64,000 bases of DNA, from positions 33,501 to 97,500 of the forward strand of contig JAOTOL010001096.1 in the NCBI GenBank assembly GCA_034440575.1, written 5' to 3'. The notes under the pieces were generated by a model. That model saw only the letters and a program-made list of their open reading frames with translations. It was not told the origin of the DNA and did no database searches. Made by a program: the position numbers and the translations under genes. Shown piece after piece: positions 50,289 through 64,000 of this stretch; position 1 is the stretch's first letter; every line of letters begins with the position of its first letter. This DNA comes from Imbricaverruca yamaguchii (lineage: Eukaryota > Arthropoda > Thecostraca > Neoverrucidae).

Positions 50289-50747
50289 TCAATGGCTGCC
50301 GTGAAACTGCTTCATTTGGCGAACAAGATTTTCAAAGTTTGGTTTGATGTTCATTGTCAGAGCCCATCGCAAATCGTGCTGCAGATCCAAGCGGTTTCTT
50401 GCTTTCGTGTTGATAGTAGCCAGGCATAAAAACCCTTCCTCGCTTAGATATGTCGTCGGGAAGGGAAGAAGTGCTTTCTCAACCTCGAGAGAGGAAATGG
50501 TCTCATCTTTCAGCTTAGTCCAAAATTGTGAACACTGGAGGTTCTCGAAATTTTCTTTCTCGACTTGGCTGTATTGGAGGTCTATAAGCTCGTCTTGGAA
50601 TCCAGGAATATCCTCTCTAACTTCACTGACATCGTCGCTGAACACATTCCTGATCCGGCCATGCTTTTTCAGCTCGACATTTTCAGGAAAATATTTGTTA
50701 ATTTCTTCTTGAAGATTCTTCAGATGTTCTTCAAGAACATCTTTCAT
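50289..50747 (-). pseudogene. hAT transposase C-terminal dimerisation region (ZBED5/SCAND3-like)
   Basis: A 152-codon open stretch. The hAT C-terminal signature is clear: QFWTKLKDE, then LLPFPTTYLSEEGFLCL, then INTKARNRLDLQHDLRWAL near its end (about 50330-50470), followed by a stop at 50289. This region mediates dimerisation and contributes to the folded RNase H-like core of hAT transposases. The upstream N-terminal part of the frame (FPENVELKKHGRIRNVFS) matches the linker of ZBED5-like proteins. The frame is intact, but the rest of the protein is broken, so a stand-alone product is unlikely. Confidence 0.88.
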
Positions 50748-50759
50748 CCCATCGAAATA

Positions 50760-51240
50760 TATTTTTTACGAATCTTCGAGCATGGTACTTAGCTCTGGAA
50801 AAGCTGCTGCCCTCCCTCAGGCCATTTTGCTCTCCAAAAAGCAATTTTTTTTAACGAGATAATTTTCTCACCAGTGTCCACCATGGTATGACCTCATTGA
50901 CTGATTGATTATTTGGGCTTAAGGGCGCATCAACTACTACTGGTTATGTAGCGCCCATATGGCATTACCTCGGCTCTGTATGTCTGAATTCAGTTCATTT
51001 AGAAGTATAAAGATGTCGCCCAAATATGCAAGTTTCGCCAGTCAGGCAGCATCTTTGAAACGATCTGCGAGAGCATTTTTTTTAATCGCACATAAATATC
51101 TCCATTTCAGTGTGAAGCTCAAGAACCCTTCCAAGAATCTTACCACGAGACAGCCAACGGACATTGGAGTCAAACAGCAAATCTTGATGTTTCGAACCCA
51201 TCTCTTCACACATTTTGTGGAATATGCGTGAATTCAAAGC
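50760..51240 (-). pseudogene. broken middle part of the same hAT transposase
   Basis: Minus-strand pieces read FIRARALNSRIFHKMCEEMG and VRWLSRGKILGRVLELHTEM (about 51235-51090), then, after a stop, LAKLAYLGDIFILLNELNS (about 51030-50975), matching the order in ZBED5-like transposases. A stop sits where tryptophan usually stands before LAKLAYL. Between about 50890 and 50960 an unrelated segment (TTTGGGCTTAAGGGCGCATC) interrupts the frame and may be a nested SINE piece. Upstream of 51245 the match ends in a TGAACTGAAT-rich repeat. Confidence 0.82.
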
Positions 51241-51527
51241 CCTCGCTCTGATGAAGGATGCACTGAATGAACTGAATTAGGATGAACTGAATGCAGGTGA
51301 CGCTTCAGTTTATTTTCTTTCATAGATTCATTTGCGAGGACTTCTATGCATTGAACACATTTGGGTCGTACGGTCCCAGATCGGTCTCTCATCTCAATAA
51401 AACCATATTAAAAAAAATTAGACTTAAGCGCCAATTGTGTTCGTCGTTGAGCCATTTTTGTATTCAGATCAGGAAGGAGGAAAACAATGAGCGAATATGT
51501 GCGCACATGCACACACTTACGCATACA

Positions 51528-51890
<363 letters not shown>

Positions 51891-53102
51891 TACACAGGCC
51901 ACAAATACACGCACATGCCTACAAAGTAGTGAGAAATCGCTGCAATAGTTAACAAAGTTCCATCAAACCAGGTGTTAACTAGTAAAATAGAAAGTTATTA
52001 TGTGCGATAACCAGAATTATACTTATTCATTATAGCATTAGTATCAGTAAAAAGTGCTTTGTTGAGCGTCAAACGAGCGAGCAAATATAGTAGTGAAAGA
52101 TCACTCGAAGTCGCGCGGGCTTTTATCATAAACTTTTGGTCGCCTGTTAGTCAGTTTGAAATTCAAACTTTACGAAATAATTCCAGGTGTTCAACAGAAA
52201 AATCACCGAAAATAGGTATTTCCCCGGCCAAGAAAACTTTAATATGAATTGGTAATCGTCTTCTTACGTACATCCTCTCCAATTCGGAAAATAAAACATG
52301 GTGTATTTGACACAGTTGACTTTAACAACAGAAAATCACACGCAAATCGTTTCCCAAGTCAGCGAAACACTGACATTTTTCCAAATTTCAACTCGATTTT
52401 CATTGGACATAACAGTAACACTTCGCTCCACTTGCTTACCATTATATTATCGCACTCAACAGAGTCCAATATTTTGATTTTGATACTTTGATAGTAATTG
52501 TTATAAAATGATTTTAAAAAAAAGTTCACTCACCATACCAGACGCTAATATTTTCAGCAAGGCCAACAATAATACAACGACCGTCCAATCTATTGAGGAT
52601 GACCACAAGTTAGTTGAAACGGGCATTCGGCGGAAACGGATATCCGATAATGGGCGCTGTATGACCAACGCAGTCGATGCGCCCGAAAGCCCAAATAACC
52701 AACCTGAATGCAGCCAATCTGTGGCCAGCGATATGAGCATCCCTCTGGTTTGAGAAGTCCACTGCCGTGGGAACGGAAGGGAACACTGCATACAAGTGCA
52801 ACTGTTCACACGATCTCTGAAACTGAAATCGTTGCCGCTATCTGTATGCAATATTGTACATCACACACCTCGGTAGATCTATTTCTGTTTGCATCCCGAA
52901 CTTAAATATGGTTTAACGTCTCCGATAAGTTAATTTCCAGAATTCTGGATTGTCGTTTCCAAAATTAATCAATAAAAAGCACTTCAATCTTCGTAATGTT
53001 AAAATTCATGCATATGCATTTCAGACCGTGCGCGACCCTCAGAAGGTTTTCGCGACCCTTAAAAGGGTCGCGACCATGGGTTTGGGAAACCATGATCTAG
53101 AG

Positions 53103-54275
53103 GATGACCAAATGTTTTTATTCTGATAAAGAATCGTAAGGCTTATGAAGCGAAGGCGATGTTGCACATGCATTTAAAGGAATGCCATCTAAATGCAGAC
53201 GCGGAGGAAATATTACACTGTCGGGTCAGGCTGGTAGCTGGTGAAGCAGCAGCTACGTAATCTTCAGCGCGTGCTTAGACCTATGCCATTACTACCTTGT
53301 TACATCATCGATGACTGTTGTTTCAGGTCCATTTGAAGGCTCTCCCCAGCTAAGCTTTGCCTTTCCTTCCCCACTCTAATATATGTCAGAATTAGGATTG
53401 AACACTGTGGAATTAGTCCCATAAAATTCTTACCGAGGACACTTACCAAATTTGGCTATGTGCTTGGAAATTAGACTTAGGAGGTAATAGCCTGTGTTCA
53501 AGAGAAATACTTTGATGAGCAGGATGGAGTGAAGCGTCTGTTTCCGTTGGAGTTTCCCATGCCTACCGTTGAAATGCTTCCTCTCTTTGTAATCTTCATG
53601 ATGTAATAGGTCTGTACCTGGTATGTACAGCAGAGCTTGTTTTATTCATGTCTATTTGATATCAGCGTATTCCCACCGCAATGTATTTACTCAAGCAGCG
53701 AGTGCTTAGGAAATGTATTAACAGCTTGAACTGTCACGGCTGATCGATGTGTTTTGGAGTCGTTTGATCAGGGCTAAGCACGTTTTTATGTTGAGAGCAA
53801 GCTGGATTTTGTGTACAGTACTTCTGGAAGGAAAATATAGGGGCATGCTGCTAGTTTCAATGGAATGAGGTATCGTATGCATTTTACTGCATATCTCAAT
53901 ACTGTTTGGTTCCAATTGTTGTGCAACCAGGATTTTTTAAACCGTGACGTTGCCCCTTGCTGTCACCATGGCGTCGCACGTGTGGGGCGCACTGCTGTGC
54001 CGAGACAAAACGTAGTTACTACAATTAATTATATTACAGTGAACGCTTGTTTGTGCTGCTTTTCGAAAGCATTCGTTTTCTTCCTCCTTTCCCATGTGTT
54101 AGCACTAGCGCACATTTGAATCCAAAGCGACCCCTTGAAAAATTTCACTGCGCGAAACCTGGCTGATCAGTAGATGTGCAAATTTCATTAAAATGAAATG
54201 TGTGATGTCAGATTTGTGTAATTGACTGACATCCGCACGCACTGAACAAAACAACATCTTCAATACATACATACA

Positions 54276-54322
<47 letters not shown>

Positions 54323-55120
54323 CAAGTAAATGAAAGCAATTCCTCTGCACATCCGTCTACCGTCGGTTAAAAAATATGCGAAATAGCCCTTGAAATCCTT
54401 TCAAACGTTTGTCGCCCAATTCTTCTCTTTAATTTGCTCCAGGCGGAGTAGTTCAAATAAGGTTCCATGGAAGCATGCTGAATGACAATATCAGGAGAAA
54501 AAGAAACAAAAACTATGAAGCTTGAATGAAAAATGAAATATGAGCAATGAATGAACTATGAAAAACTATATTATGAAAATGCGTAGGCTTATTTGCCCGG
54601 ATTTCCCCAGTGATATTTATACCATCATATGAAACATGTCATTCGAAATGGCATTTTATTTCTTTTTATCCATTGAAAAACTATTTTTCTTTCGAATTCG
54701 TCGCATCCGAAATATAATTCGGGTTCGATTTTGACAACAAGCGTAGCCTGATGGCCACACATATTTCGTAGCCATGGCGCATCCAAGTAGGAGGAGACCT
54801 TCAGATTATAATCCTCTCGCACCGACAAAGTCAGACAAACACTTATATTTTCGGGGACAACCAGTGGAGCATACTTGCAGAATTGAGTTAATGTATTTGT
54901 TGGGGGCAAGTTCAGAAAACAAATTAGTTTTGCACAAAATATAAGAAAAATATAATGTTTTCAATAACCGGTTTTATTATTCATCTCAGATGAATCCAAA
55001 ACGTTAATCTACCACGCTAGCTTTTTGGACACTACAAAGGCTACAATACCACGAAGTACTTGTAACGTCGTGTGCCGTCCTCCGAACAAAACAAACATAT
55101 AGAGTCAAAACCCCACTGGT
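53103..55120. other. unannotated AT-rich intergenic DNA with short TA tract
   Basis: Holds a CATA/TA microsatellite at 54264-54322. Otherwise no gene or repeat is supported; frames are under 95 codons. Confidence 0.45.
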
Positions 55121-55124
55121 TATA

Positions 55125-55380
55125 CCCAGCGGATGCATTTCTCGACTGGTCTTTCCCAGCGGGTGTATCTTCCGACCTGCCATTCCCAGCTGGTGTATCT
55201 CCCAACCTGCCATTCCAAGCGGGTGTATCTTCCGACCGGTCATTCCCAGCGGGTGTACCTTCCGACCTGCCATTCCCAGCTGGTGTATGTCTCGACCTGC
55301 CATTCCAAGCGGGTGTATCTTCCGACCGGTCATTCCCAGAGGATGTATCTTCCGACTGGTCATTCGCAGCGGGGCATCCT
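55125..55380. repeat. 30-bp minisatellite, about 8.5 copies
   Basis: Units carry CATTCCCAGCGGGTGTATCT and TCCGACCGGT or TCCGACCTGC. Subtypes alternate (CCAGCTGG versus CCAAGCGG), giving a partial 90-bp three-unit periodicity (55177 onward recurs at 55267). The unit length keeps frames open on both strands (10-residue periodicity). Confidence 0.94.
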
Positions 55381-55941
55381 CCGGACGTATCATCGACGGG
55401 ACGGAAATCGAGCCGTCTTCCGGCGTCGGCGCGGCCGCCGTGACACGCGTCGTCTGCGTCGCCGTCATCGGAGCCGACGTCTCGCAGTCGGAAGCCGGCC
55501 GTCGCTGTCGGCGGTCGTCGCAGCTGGCCGGCCGCGCCGGATGTCGCGCCCGAGCACGCGCGCGCGCGCCGCCATTGCAGCCGGCTTCGAGTTCGGCTTC
55601 GGCGGCTGCGGCCGGCTTCGGGTTGCAGGCGGTGACGCGCAGATTCGGCGGCGCTCTGCCGCACTGAACACGCGTCATTAGGCGGGCAAAAACAATACGG
55701 CGGCCTGTTTGATCCGTTGGTCACGCTGTGCGAGACGGGTCGGCAAGGCGCGCAGTGCCCCCTCCCCCACCGAGTGTTGGAAACCCAGACACGAACGGTC
55801 TCGATATGTATGTATATTAGGTGACAGGATGGCTGGAGACTGGCCGGCGTCCACGTGGCATGTGGCGAAGCGCGTGAGGTGCGAATTACTCGGCTCATAC
55901 GTGGGCACTGAAGTGTATGCACATACAATTTGAAAACTACC
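55381..55941. promoter_or_regulatory. GC/CpG-rich island
   Basis: CpG-dense to about 55670, including GCGCGCGCGCGCC, then a moderately GC region. No exon is supported. Confidence 0.45.
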
Positions 55942-56046
55942 GTCACGAACAGGGATGCGGAGCCGGGACATTTTTTTGACGGCTCCGGCTCCGACTCCGG
56001 CTCCGGGGAAGTATCTCGGCTCCGGCTCCGCATCCCTGGTCACGAA
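55942..56046. mobile_element. 89-bp hAT-type MITE with 8-bp target duplication
   Basis: GTCACGAA at 55942-55949 and 56039-56046 flanks an 89-bp element (55950-56038). It starts CAGGGATGCGGAGCC and ends GGCTCCGCATCCCTG, perfect 15-bp terminal inverted repeats with the CAGGGATG start common in hAT ends. The interior is a T-run and a GGCTCC hexamer repeat. It is too short to encode anything, so it would depend on a transposase in trans. Confidence 0.92.
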
Positions 56047-57960
56047 ACATCGGAGATGATTTAATGTCGCCAGATAGTGAAAGCTGAATTAAACTTCTCG
56101 TCATACTGCGCATTCTGGAGCCATTAGCAAATGCATATTCCAAAAAAGAGCCAACAACATACCATGTGCAGGAGTAATGAGTGGTTACGATATTTTCACG
56201 GTTCTTCTAAGTATTCTTTAGCATTGGTGGTGACTGTCCTCTTTCATACATTTCAATAGTACAAAAATATTATTAAGTTTTCTCAAATCGATAACCACAC
56301 TGGACGTTTAGCATTGATCGCAATATGGAGTATGCCGTGATGGATGCCTTAGGAACGTCTCAAAAAGTCGGTGGGCCACGGTCAACAGCAGGGGCGCACC
56401 CATACATTTCGTAAAGTACCATGGTTGAGCACTTTTGGATAGGAAATCCGATAATTTGAATAGTGAACACACAACATCCAAGGCCTCAGGAGCCCTAAGG
56501 GAAAGGGGAGCAGTCCCTCTGGGTGCACATATGGCTGGCAACATGTGGCACTGGAAAAGAACTATCATCGCAATATGATTACTTTCAAATGAACACTTCT
56601 CGCTGCAAATAGAACTCTTCACGACTGGTGGATTCAATAATGGGTGTATCTGCCTGGTGAAAGGCAAACCATTAGTACCTACTACTGTTCAAATAGAACT
56701 TCTTCAACTTTCGCTATGTGCGTGAGTCTGGGCAGTGCAAGCTTATTACAGCCTCATGGGGGCCCACAACCTTTCATGGGGAGGGGGAATGCTCCAATGA
56801 TTGTATAATTTAACCAAACAAATTCGGTACGCCATTGCGCATGTCCCAATGATTGTATAGTTTAACAATGATGTCCATGAAGTATATCGCACAAAATCGA
56901 CACACTATGCTCATTTAACTGCTTGCACCACAAATAGTATTCAGGAAGGTACACCCTGCAATTGGCCTAGATTCATCCCATTAGCTTCGGGCGTCTTAAA
57001 TCTCAGACTGGACGTACGCATCACTGGATGATGAAAAACCTTGATAGTAGTCTCCGTTGTAATTCGGTGTGTTGATGCTTTTAATCCAAATGTCTTCATC
57101 GAATAGATTATGGGATCAGAGTCTATATTAAGCAGATATTGTTACATATGTCCTGAGGCGACCATCTTACCGAACCAATTCTGTTAAACGACACAATCTG
57201 AATTCCATGTTTAACGCGCTGTCAATGTCACTACGCAGTTACCCATCTGAAGATCCACTCGGGCCAGTTGCCATGTTCGTCATGTGCTTTCTCAGGCCAC
57301 ATGACAAGCATCATTCGTCACTCGTCACATCATCACTTTTCATATCACCCCTAATGTGACATTGTCAGGTCGCATCACGAGCGCCTAATCCTCTCTGGAG
57401 GTTCTATGATTCTTAGAGGCGTTCTCGCACTTGAAGTTGATATAATTGTGTGTGGACTTCTTTACTGTATCTATGCCACCATAATAAATAATGGAAATAA
57501 GTATGCTGCTATATTGGATACCGATAATACCCAGACATCTCAATTAATATGTTGGTTATCTGTTTGCTACGCCAAACTGAAAATCTATTGAAATGTGGAA
57601 AATTTACGTTCTATTACATACTACAGTAACGCAATGGATGCATTGTGGCAGTAATTTGTATGCTTCAATAATCGAAATACATGCAAATGTTGAAGTGTAT
57701 AGCATCTAGGATCAAGGCCGTATATCATACATAGTGCTGCAATATCAAGGCAAGAAAATTGCACTTACAGATTGCAGGTCTTACCTTGATTCTGTAGCTT
57801 TACTGCCCTCAGCCTTTACAATTTTCTACTATAGGCAATGTTAATGAAATCGATGTTAAGTATGTTAGCAGTCAAAGAACCACAGTGAAACCAGCATTTT
57901 GGCACCAGCTGGCACATTATGTGCTTTATAGACTTGTCATAGTATAACACAAGGTGTGAA
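56047..57960. other. unannotated AT-rich intergenic DNA
   Basis: Near 56388 a CAGGGGCGCACCCA word and near 56515 CCCTCTGGGTGCAC hint at a decayed hAT-like repeat. No gene is supported. Confidence 0.4.
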
Positions 57961-57965
57961 TATCC

Positions 57966-60011
<2,046 letters not shown>

Positions 60012-60186
60012 AGAGCAATACATTTGGGGCGTCGGTAGCTCAGTGGTTCAGTTGAGCGTCTGGCAAGCCAGAAGTACAGGGTTGGATTCTCCGCGGTGCC
60101 CGCCTTTCCTGCCAGGGTGAGAGGCAGGTGACGCCATATAGCCCCAGCTGCTGAGTGCATCATAAAGTCACAACCACCCAGAGCAA
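60012..60186 (+). mobile_element. tRNA-derived SINE, copy 2
   Basis: The same family as 4053-4239: GGGCGTCGGTAGCTCAGTGG (60027 onward), GGTTGGATTCTCC box B region, then GAGGCAGGTGACGCCATATA and a 3' end GTGCATCATAAAGTCACAAC. Relative to copy 1 it lacks about 32 bp in the body. AGAGCAA flanks it (60012-60018 and 60180-60186), a partial target duplication with a short gap before the head on the left. Confidence 0.85.
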
Positions 60187-60930
60187 CTTTGAGCGATTTA
60201 TTGAATCATCCTCACAATGCTGGTACTCCAACACATCGAGATTGAATCACTTTACCGAAGCAAATTCACATGTATTAATCAAGCATTGGCATTGCGATGC
60301 GACGCATTCCTAGTGATGATTGTGGCTCTGGTTCGGTTTACTCGCTTGTGTGGAAAACAGGGCCTTACGTTTTATTAATCGTACGAGCTATATCAGAAGT
60401 GCAGCCATGGTGGTATTAAGCCGAAAGCCAAGGAAAAAAGGGACAAGACAACACTAGGCAGTATGTAATGGAACAAGGAGAAAATTCCGCCTCTTACGGG
60501 CTTGACCCCATATGCTGGATGTGTTCCCCGCGTGACTGCGCCACTGATTCTTACCCCGGCACGGTGGCATCTCTCAGCCTCCGTGACCTTTCTGCCACAA
60601 CGTGCAGCCTCCACACAATCAATGGTTTCCTTTCTGGAGTTAAATATGGAAACACATAGAGCACTGGATGGCACCTAGGCAGCTGCTAATGAATACGGAT
60701 ATAATCCACCGCAAAGCATCCATGCGTAGTTCATCAATCAAAGCTAAATCCGGCCGAGCACCGAAGATACAACGGTACGCGGAATTATTCGCTATGCAAA
60801 CAGTTGCGAGTGGTGCGGTATGGTCGAGTAAACTCGCCCAACAATCATCGGTGGCAATGACCAGACTCGCGCACTCTCGTAAACATGCCTTTACTATGCA
60901 AATGCACAGCCATAAAATGCCGATTCCAGG
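60187..60930. other. unannotated intergenic DNA
   Basis: No gene or repeat supported. Confidence 0.4.
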
Positions 60931-61355
60931 TGGGCACGGCGCGGCCGGCGCCGGCCGCGAGGCCAGGTCGGCGACGGCCGGCCGCTTGCGTGGCGTATGG
61001 GCCGGATAACGCCTCAATCTGCCGGTGGACGGCGCCGCAGCGCAGAAGTGCCCTAATGCAAGACTACCAGAGGCGCCCCAACTGCCGGCCGGCACGAGAG
61101 CGTCTGGCGGCCGACCGCTGCCGTTCGCCGAATCCGGCCGGCCGGCGTGACAGCCGACGGTGTCGGCAGAAACGTGACCCGAGCGGCGGCCGGACGCCAG
61201 CCGCCCGCCAGCCGCGTGACGTCACACCGTGCTGCCAGACTCCCCCGGTACCGCCCCCGCCCCGCCGCAGGCGTCGTCACGGCCGGCGTCGGATTCGGCA
61301 GACAGCCAGGTGCCGAACCGGTAGCGTACCCGGTAGTGGCGTCAGGCGCCATTTA
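60931..61355. promoter_or_regulatory. GC/CpG-rich island with CRE
   Basis: CpG-dense unique DNA with GCCGGCCGG words and a perfect TGACGTCA at 61217-61224. Frames of up to 202 codons are compositional. No exon is supported. Confidence 0.5.
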
Positions 61356-64000
61356 ATCATGTCCTCATCGGTGAGAACGTATGCTGTTTCGTCTTGGCCC
61401 GCGGTCTCAACTCGAGCATCGTCAATAAGTGGTAAAATGTGCATACTTGACCCCAATAAAATTCCGTCTGTTTCCACTTGCCAAACATACTAATTTTCTT
61501 TTCTCCCTCAATCGTTTCCATCTCTTGGTTCGCATCTGTTTGGGATTGTGAAAAGCGAGGAGTAGGCAGTAAATTTAAAGAAAATTGGCGTTACCGATGT
61601 CGAAGTCTGTGTTCCAGCTGGAACACCTGGAATACCCGTAATACTGCTGTCACTCCTAATCAGAAACGCAGTCAATGGATGGTAGCTCTCCCCTAGCAAC
61701 CAAAAATGCACTAAATGAAGCAAGACATTCTAGATTTTCACCATGTGAAGCTACAAATTTTCGGCGAGCTTCACGCGCCGATAGCGGTCTCTGTTTCCTG
61801 CTAGCAGTTTTGGTCGGCTCATTAAGAAAATCCTGACGGCACCCCTGCTTCTTATAATTTTCTCCTTTCCATTGGAATCCTATGTCAATCGTCCTCCCTC
61901 TCCTCTACCCTTCCTCTCCCTTCCCCTCATCTGATTAATTTGAGTTTATTCGGGAGTTTTGAAAACACAGCGAGACATATTGGCTTGCAATGAAACCAAG
62001 AATCGAAGAAATGCTACCACGGTTGTTCCTGGCAGCATTATTGCTCTTGCCTCGCTATACCATATCATAATGCACCTGTTAGGCAATGGTGCTTCATGAC
62101 AAACGCAGAGTAGTGCATTCACGGAAGGAGCTGTGGACAAAATAATTGAGGGGGGACTTGACTGAGCTACAATGCTATAATTGGTGACCACAAAGATAGG
62201 TAACTTGCGCCCATAATTACTAGATCGTTTGTTGACAGTCATGCCACCAAATGTAATACAAAACGCTTGGTTTAGAAAACTGCTTTGAAGGGTTGTCATT
62301 ATCAAGATATGTCCAACATTTTGGAAAATATGAATTTTCTGATCTAAAGCGTGCAGCTGGCTGCGAAGTGTTATCAAAAGGTTGGGGGTGGGCAGTGCCC
62401 CTCCAACTTTTGAGTTGGGGTGGGGAGGTGTTCTCGCTTCCATCTGTGTCTACGCCCACGGCTCGGGGGTACATACCTAGAAGAAAACTTTGACATGACA
62501 AGCGGTGGCGTACCAAAGGTCCTCGAAACGGGAAGATCAGTAGGTCCCTCCTTCGAGGATGACAATACTCCCGGGAACTATGGAAATGTGTGTTTTAATG
62601 CTCTATAAAATAAGCTCCTCTTTTTTAACATGAAGATTACTTCCAATCAAGGAATTTGGTGTTGCATGATGCAACGATTTTTGTATGTCGAATATCGTGC
62701 AGCTCTACGACAGTGTATGAACTTGCTTTGTTCAGCATTGTCATAAATGCGTCATCCTACGTGATTTTCCGCTAACAAGCCCGTCTTTTGAAATAAAAGT
62801 GATAATCTTCTCGTCGGTATCCGCCGTTTCCAGTGGCGTTTTCCACTGGTTAGTCTTGCATTTTACCTCGTGACCCAAACTATTTGAGATGTTTTCACTG
62901 TCATGCATTCTTATCGAATGCAATTGTGCATGTAGGAGGCATTCCACGACAAATCGCTCGACAAAATAAACGATTGATACCGTCATCTCTCATATTTTCG
63001 CTCAAGCTTGCCTGTTGGGTAATGTGGTGCTCTTAATCCGTCAGCAGAATTATCAGTCTAATCCCAAAGACTTTCTTAGGCATAGCCACGAGCATTTTTG
63101 GGAGATCAATGATTGGGATTGGGAACGTTTTTACATTAAGTTGACATCGGTGTAAAAGAGAGCCTTGTAAGAAGTCTGTCAAGTTCCTTGCAAAAGTGCG
63201 TCAACGTACAAATGCTTGATGCCAAATGCAAACATTGATTTCTTCCCTTCTTAAGCTCGATAACGTAAATTGATTATAGGTACATATCATATTCCACACG
63301 AGGCAACAATTGGTGGCAAGAATGTTACTACAGGTGATAAAGTCCCGTAGCAAAAATAAACTGCATTCATTTAAGTTAGTCGCATTTGTGTTATGAACGC
63401 AAGGTTTACATTCCTATTTACTGAACAAAATCACTACTTAATTCATTGCTCCTCGAAATTGACCTCTGTCGTCCGGACCCGAATGGGCTCACAAAGGCCC
63501 AAAGGAACAGTTCTGAAGATCAAACGTAGGTATTCAAATATGTTTGATCTTTTCATTTCTCACCATGCTCTATTTTATGATGACGATATGGGCTGCCATA
63601 GTCAAAATCCTTTAATTCCAGCAGACCTTTAACCTTACCAGTTACCTCTTGGTAACAGAGTAATTCATGATCGATGCAGCTTCCTGAACTGTCGAATTAC
63701 TTTTGAGAAAAAAAACGACATCGATTTTATTTTCTGACACAGACTGCAACTTCCCTGATTCCTATGCCTTTTGCCATTCAGCCAACTGATTTCTTCAGCT
63801 CTATCCTGTGCAATAATAACCACCAGCTGCGTGGATACTGTTGTAAGTAGATGTAATGCAATATCATCAAGTAATGTATGGACCATTACGAACCCAATAC
63901 CATCAAATGGTGTTATGTTCATTCAATCCCAGCCGTGCATGAGGTCTTTCTAGGCACACGAAATCCAGAAAAGATGAATACGAGCAAATGTATTGATTTT
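61356..64000. other. unannotated AT-rich intergenic DNA
   Basis: Overlapping minus-strand frames at 61946-62443 (165 codons) and 62220-62516 partly consist of repeat-like CCCCTCCAACTTTTGAG sequence (about 62397). CGGTGGCGTACCAAAGG at about 62502 resembles a hAT-like terminus. No supported gene to the end of the window. Confidence 0.4.

Noticed and set aside
53052..53071. Stand-alone terminator-like hairpin (GCGACCCTT/AAGGGTCGC)
   Set aside because: It lies just inside the right end of the hAT element and is better explained as a subterminal repeat of the transposon.
61946..62443. 165-codon minus-strand open frame as a gene
   Set aside because: No recognised domain, and its N-terminal third overlaps repeat-like GC-rich sequence that is open in a second frame as well.

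Overview
The window is metazoan nuclear DNA with no complete protein-coding gene that I can support. Long (TA)n and (CA)n microsatellites, many unrelated minisatellites, GC/CpG-rich islands in AT-rich DNA, tRNA-derived SINEs and decayed DNA transposons and LINEs all indicate an animal genome. The closest family flavours (an I/Nimb-type LINE with RNase H, a CR1/L2-type LINE with an 8-bp 3' tail, a ZBED5-like hAT, a KIAA1958-like Crypton) fit an invertebrate, possibly an aquatic arthropod, but the sequence alone does not settle the phylum.

Layout. 0-8 kb: AT-rich intergenic DNA, a SINE with a 12-bp target duplication (4.05 kb), a 17-bp-arm hairpin with a CTCF-like core (6.05 kb), and a broken LINE RNase H/C-terminal region that appears to be split by a 346-bp insertion. 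8-25 kb: a run of minisatellites (17-, 16-, 34-, 48-, 28- and 37-bp units) separated by GC-rich islands, plus a 45-bp near-perfect palindrome (12.4 kb) and a 530-bp A/G low-complexity block (17.8 kb). 25-31 kb: unique DNA with a 5'-truncated CR1/L2-like LINE (27.7-28.4 kb) and a long TA microsatellite. 31-40 kb: a second minisatellite belt (21-, 12-, 32-, 31-, 32-, 39- and about 73-bp units), two arrays of which show higher-order repeats. 41.6-43.0 kb: an element with 15-bp terminal inverted repeats flanked by TTAA. 47.1-47.9 kb: a Crypton-type recombinase relic. 48.9-49.4 kb: a 67-bp array that places a perfect TGACGTCA (CRE) in each of eight repeats. 50.0-53.1 kb: a 3.13-kb hAT transposon bounded by an 8-bp target duplication, carrying transposase fragments and a 360-bp CA microsatellite. 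55.9-56.0 kb: an 89-bp hAT-type MITE with its own 8-bp duplication. 60.0 kb: a second SINE copy.

No operon or pathway can be read here. The long open frames are almost all products of tandem repeats whose units happen to lack stops. The GC islands are candidate regulatory DNA, but nothing in the sequence assigns them to a gene. About 14% of the window is GC-rich minisatellite, which is unusual and is the clearest large-scale feature.
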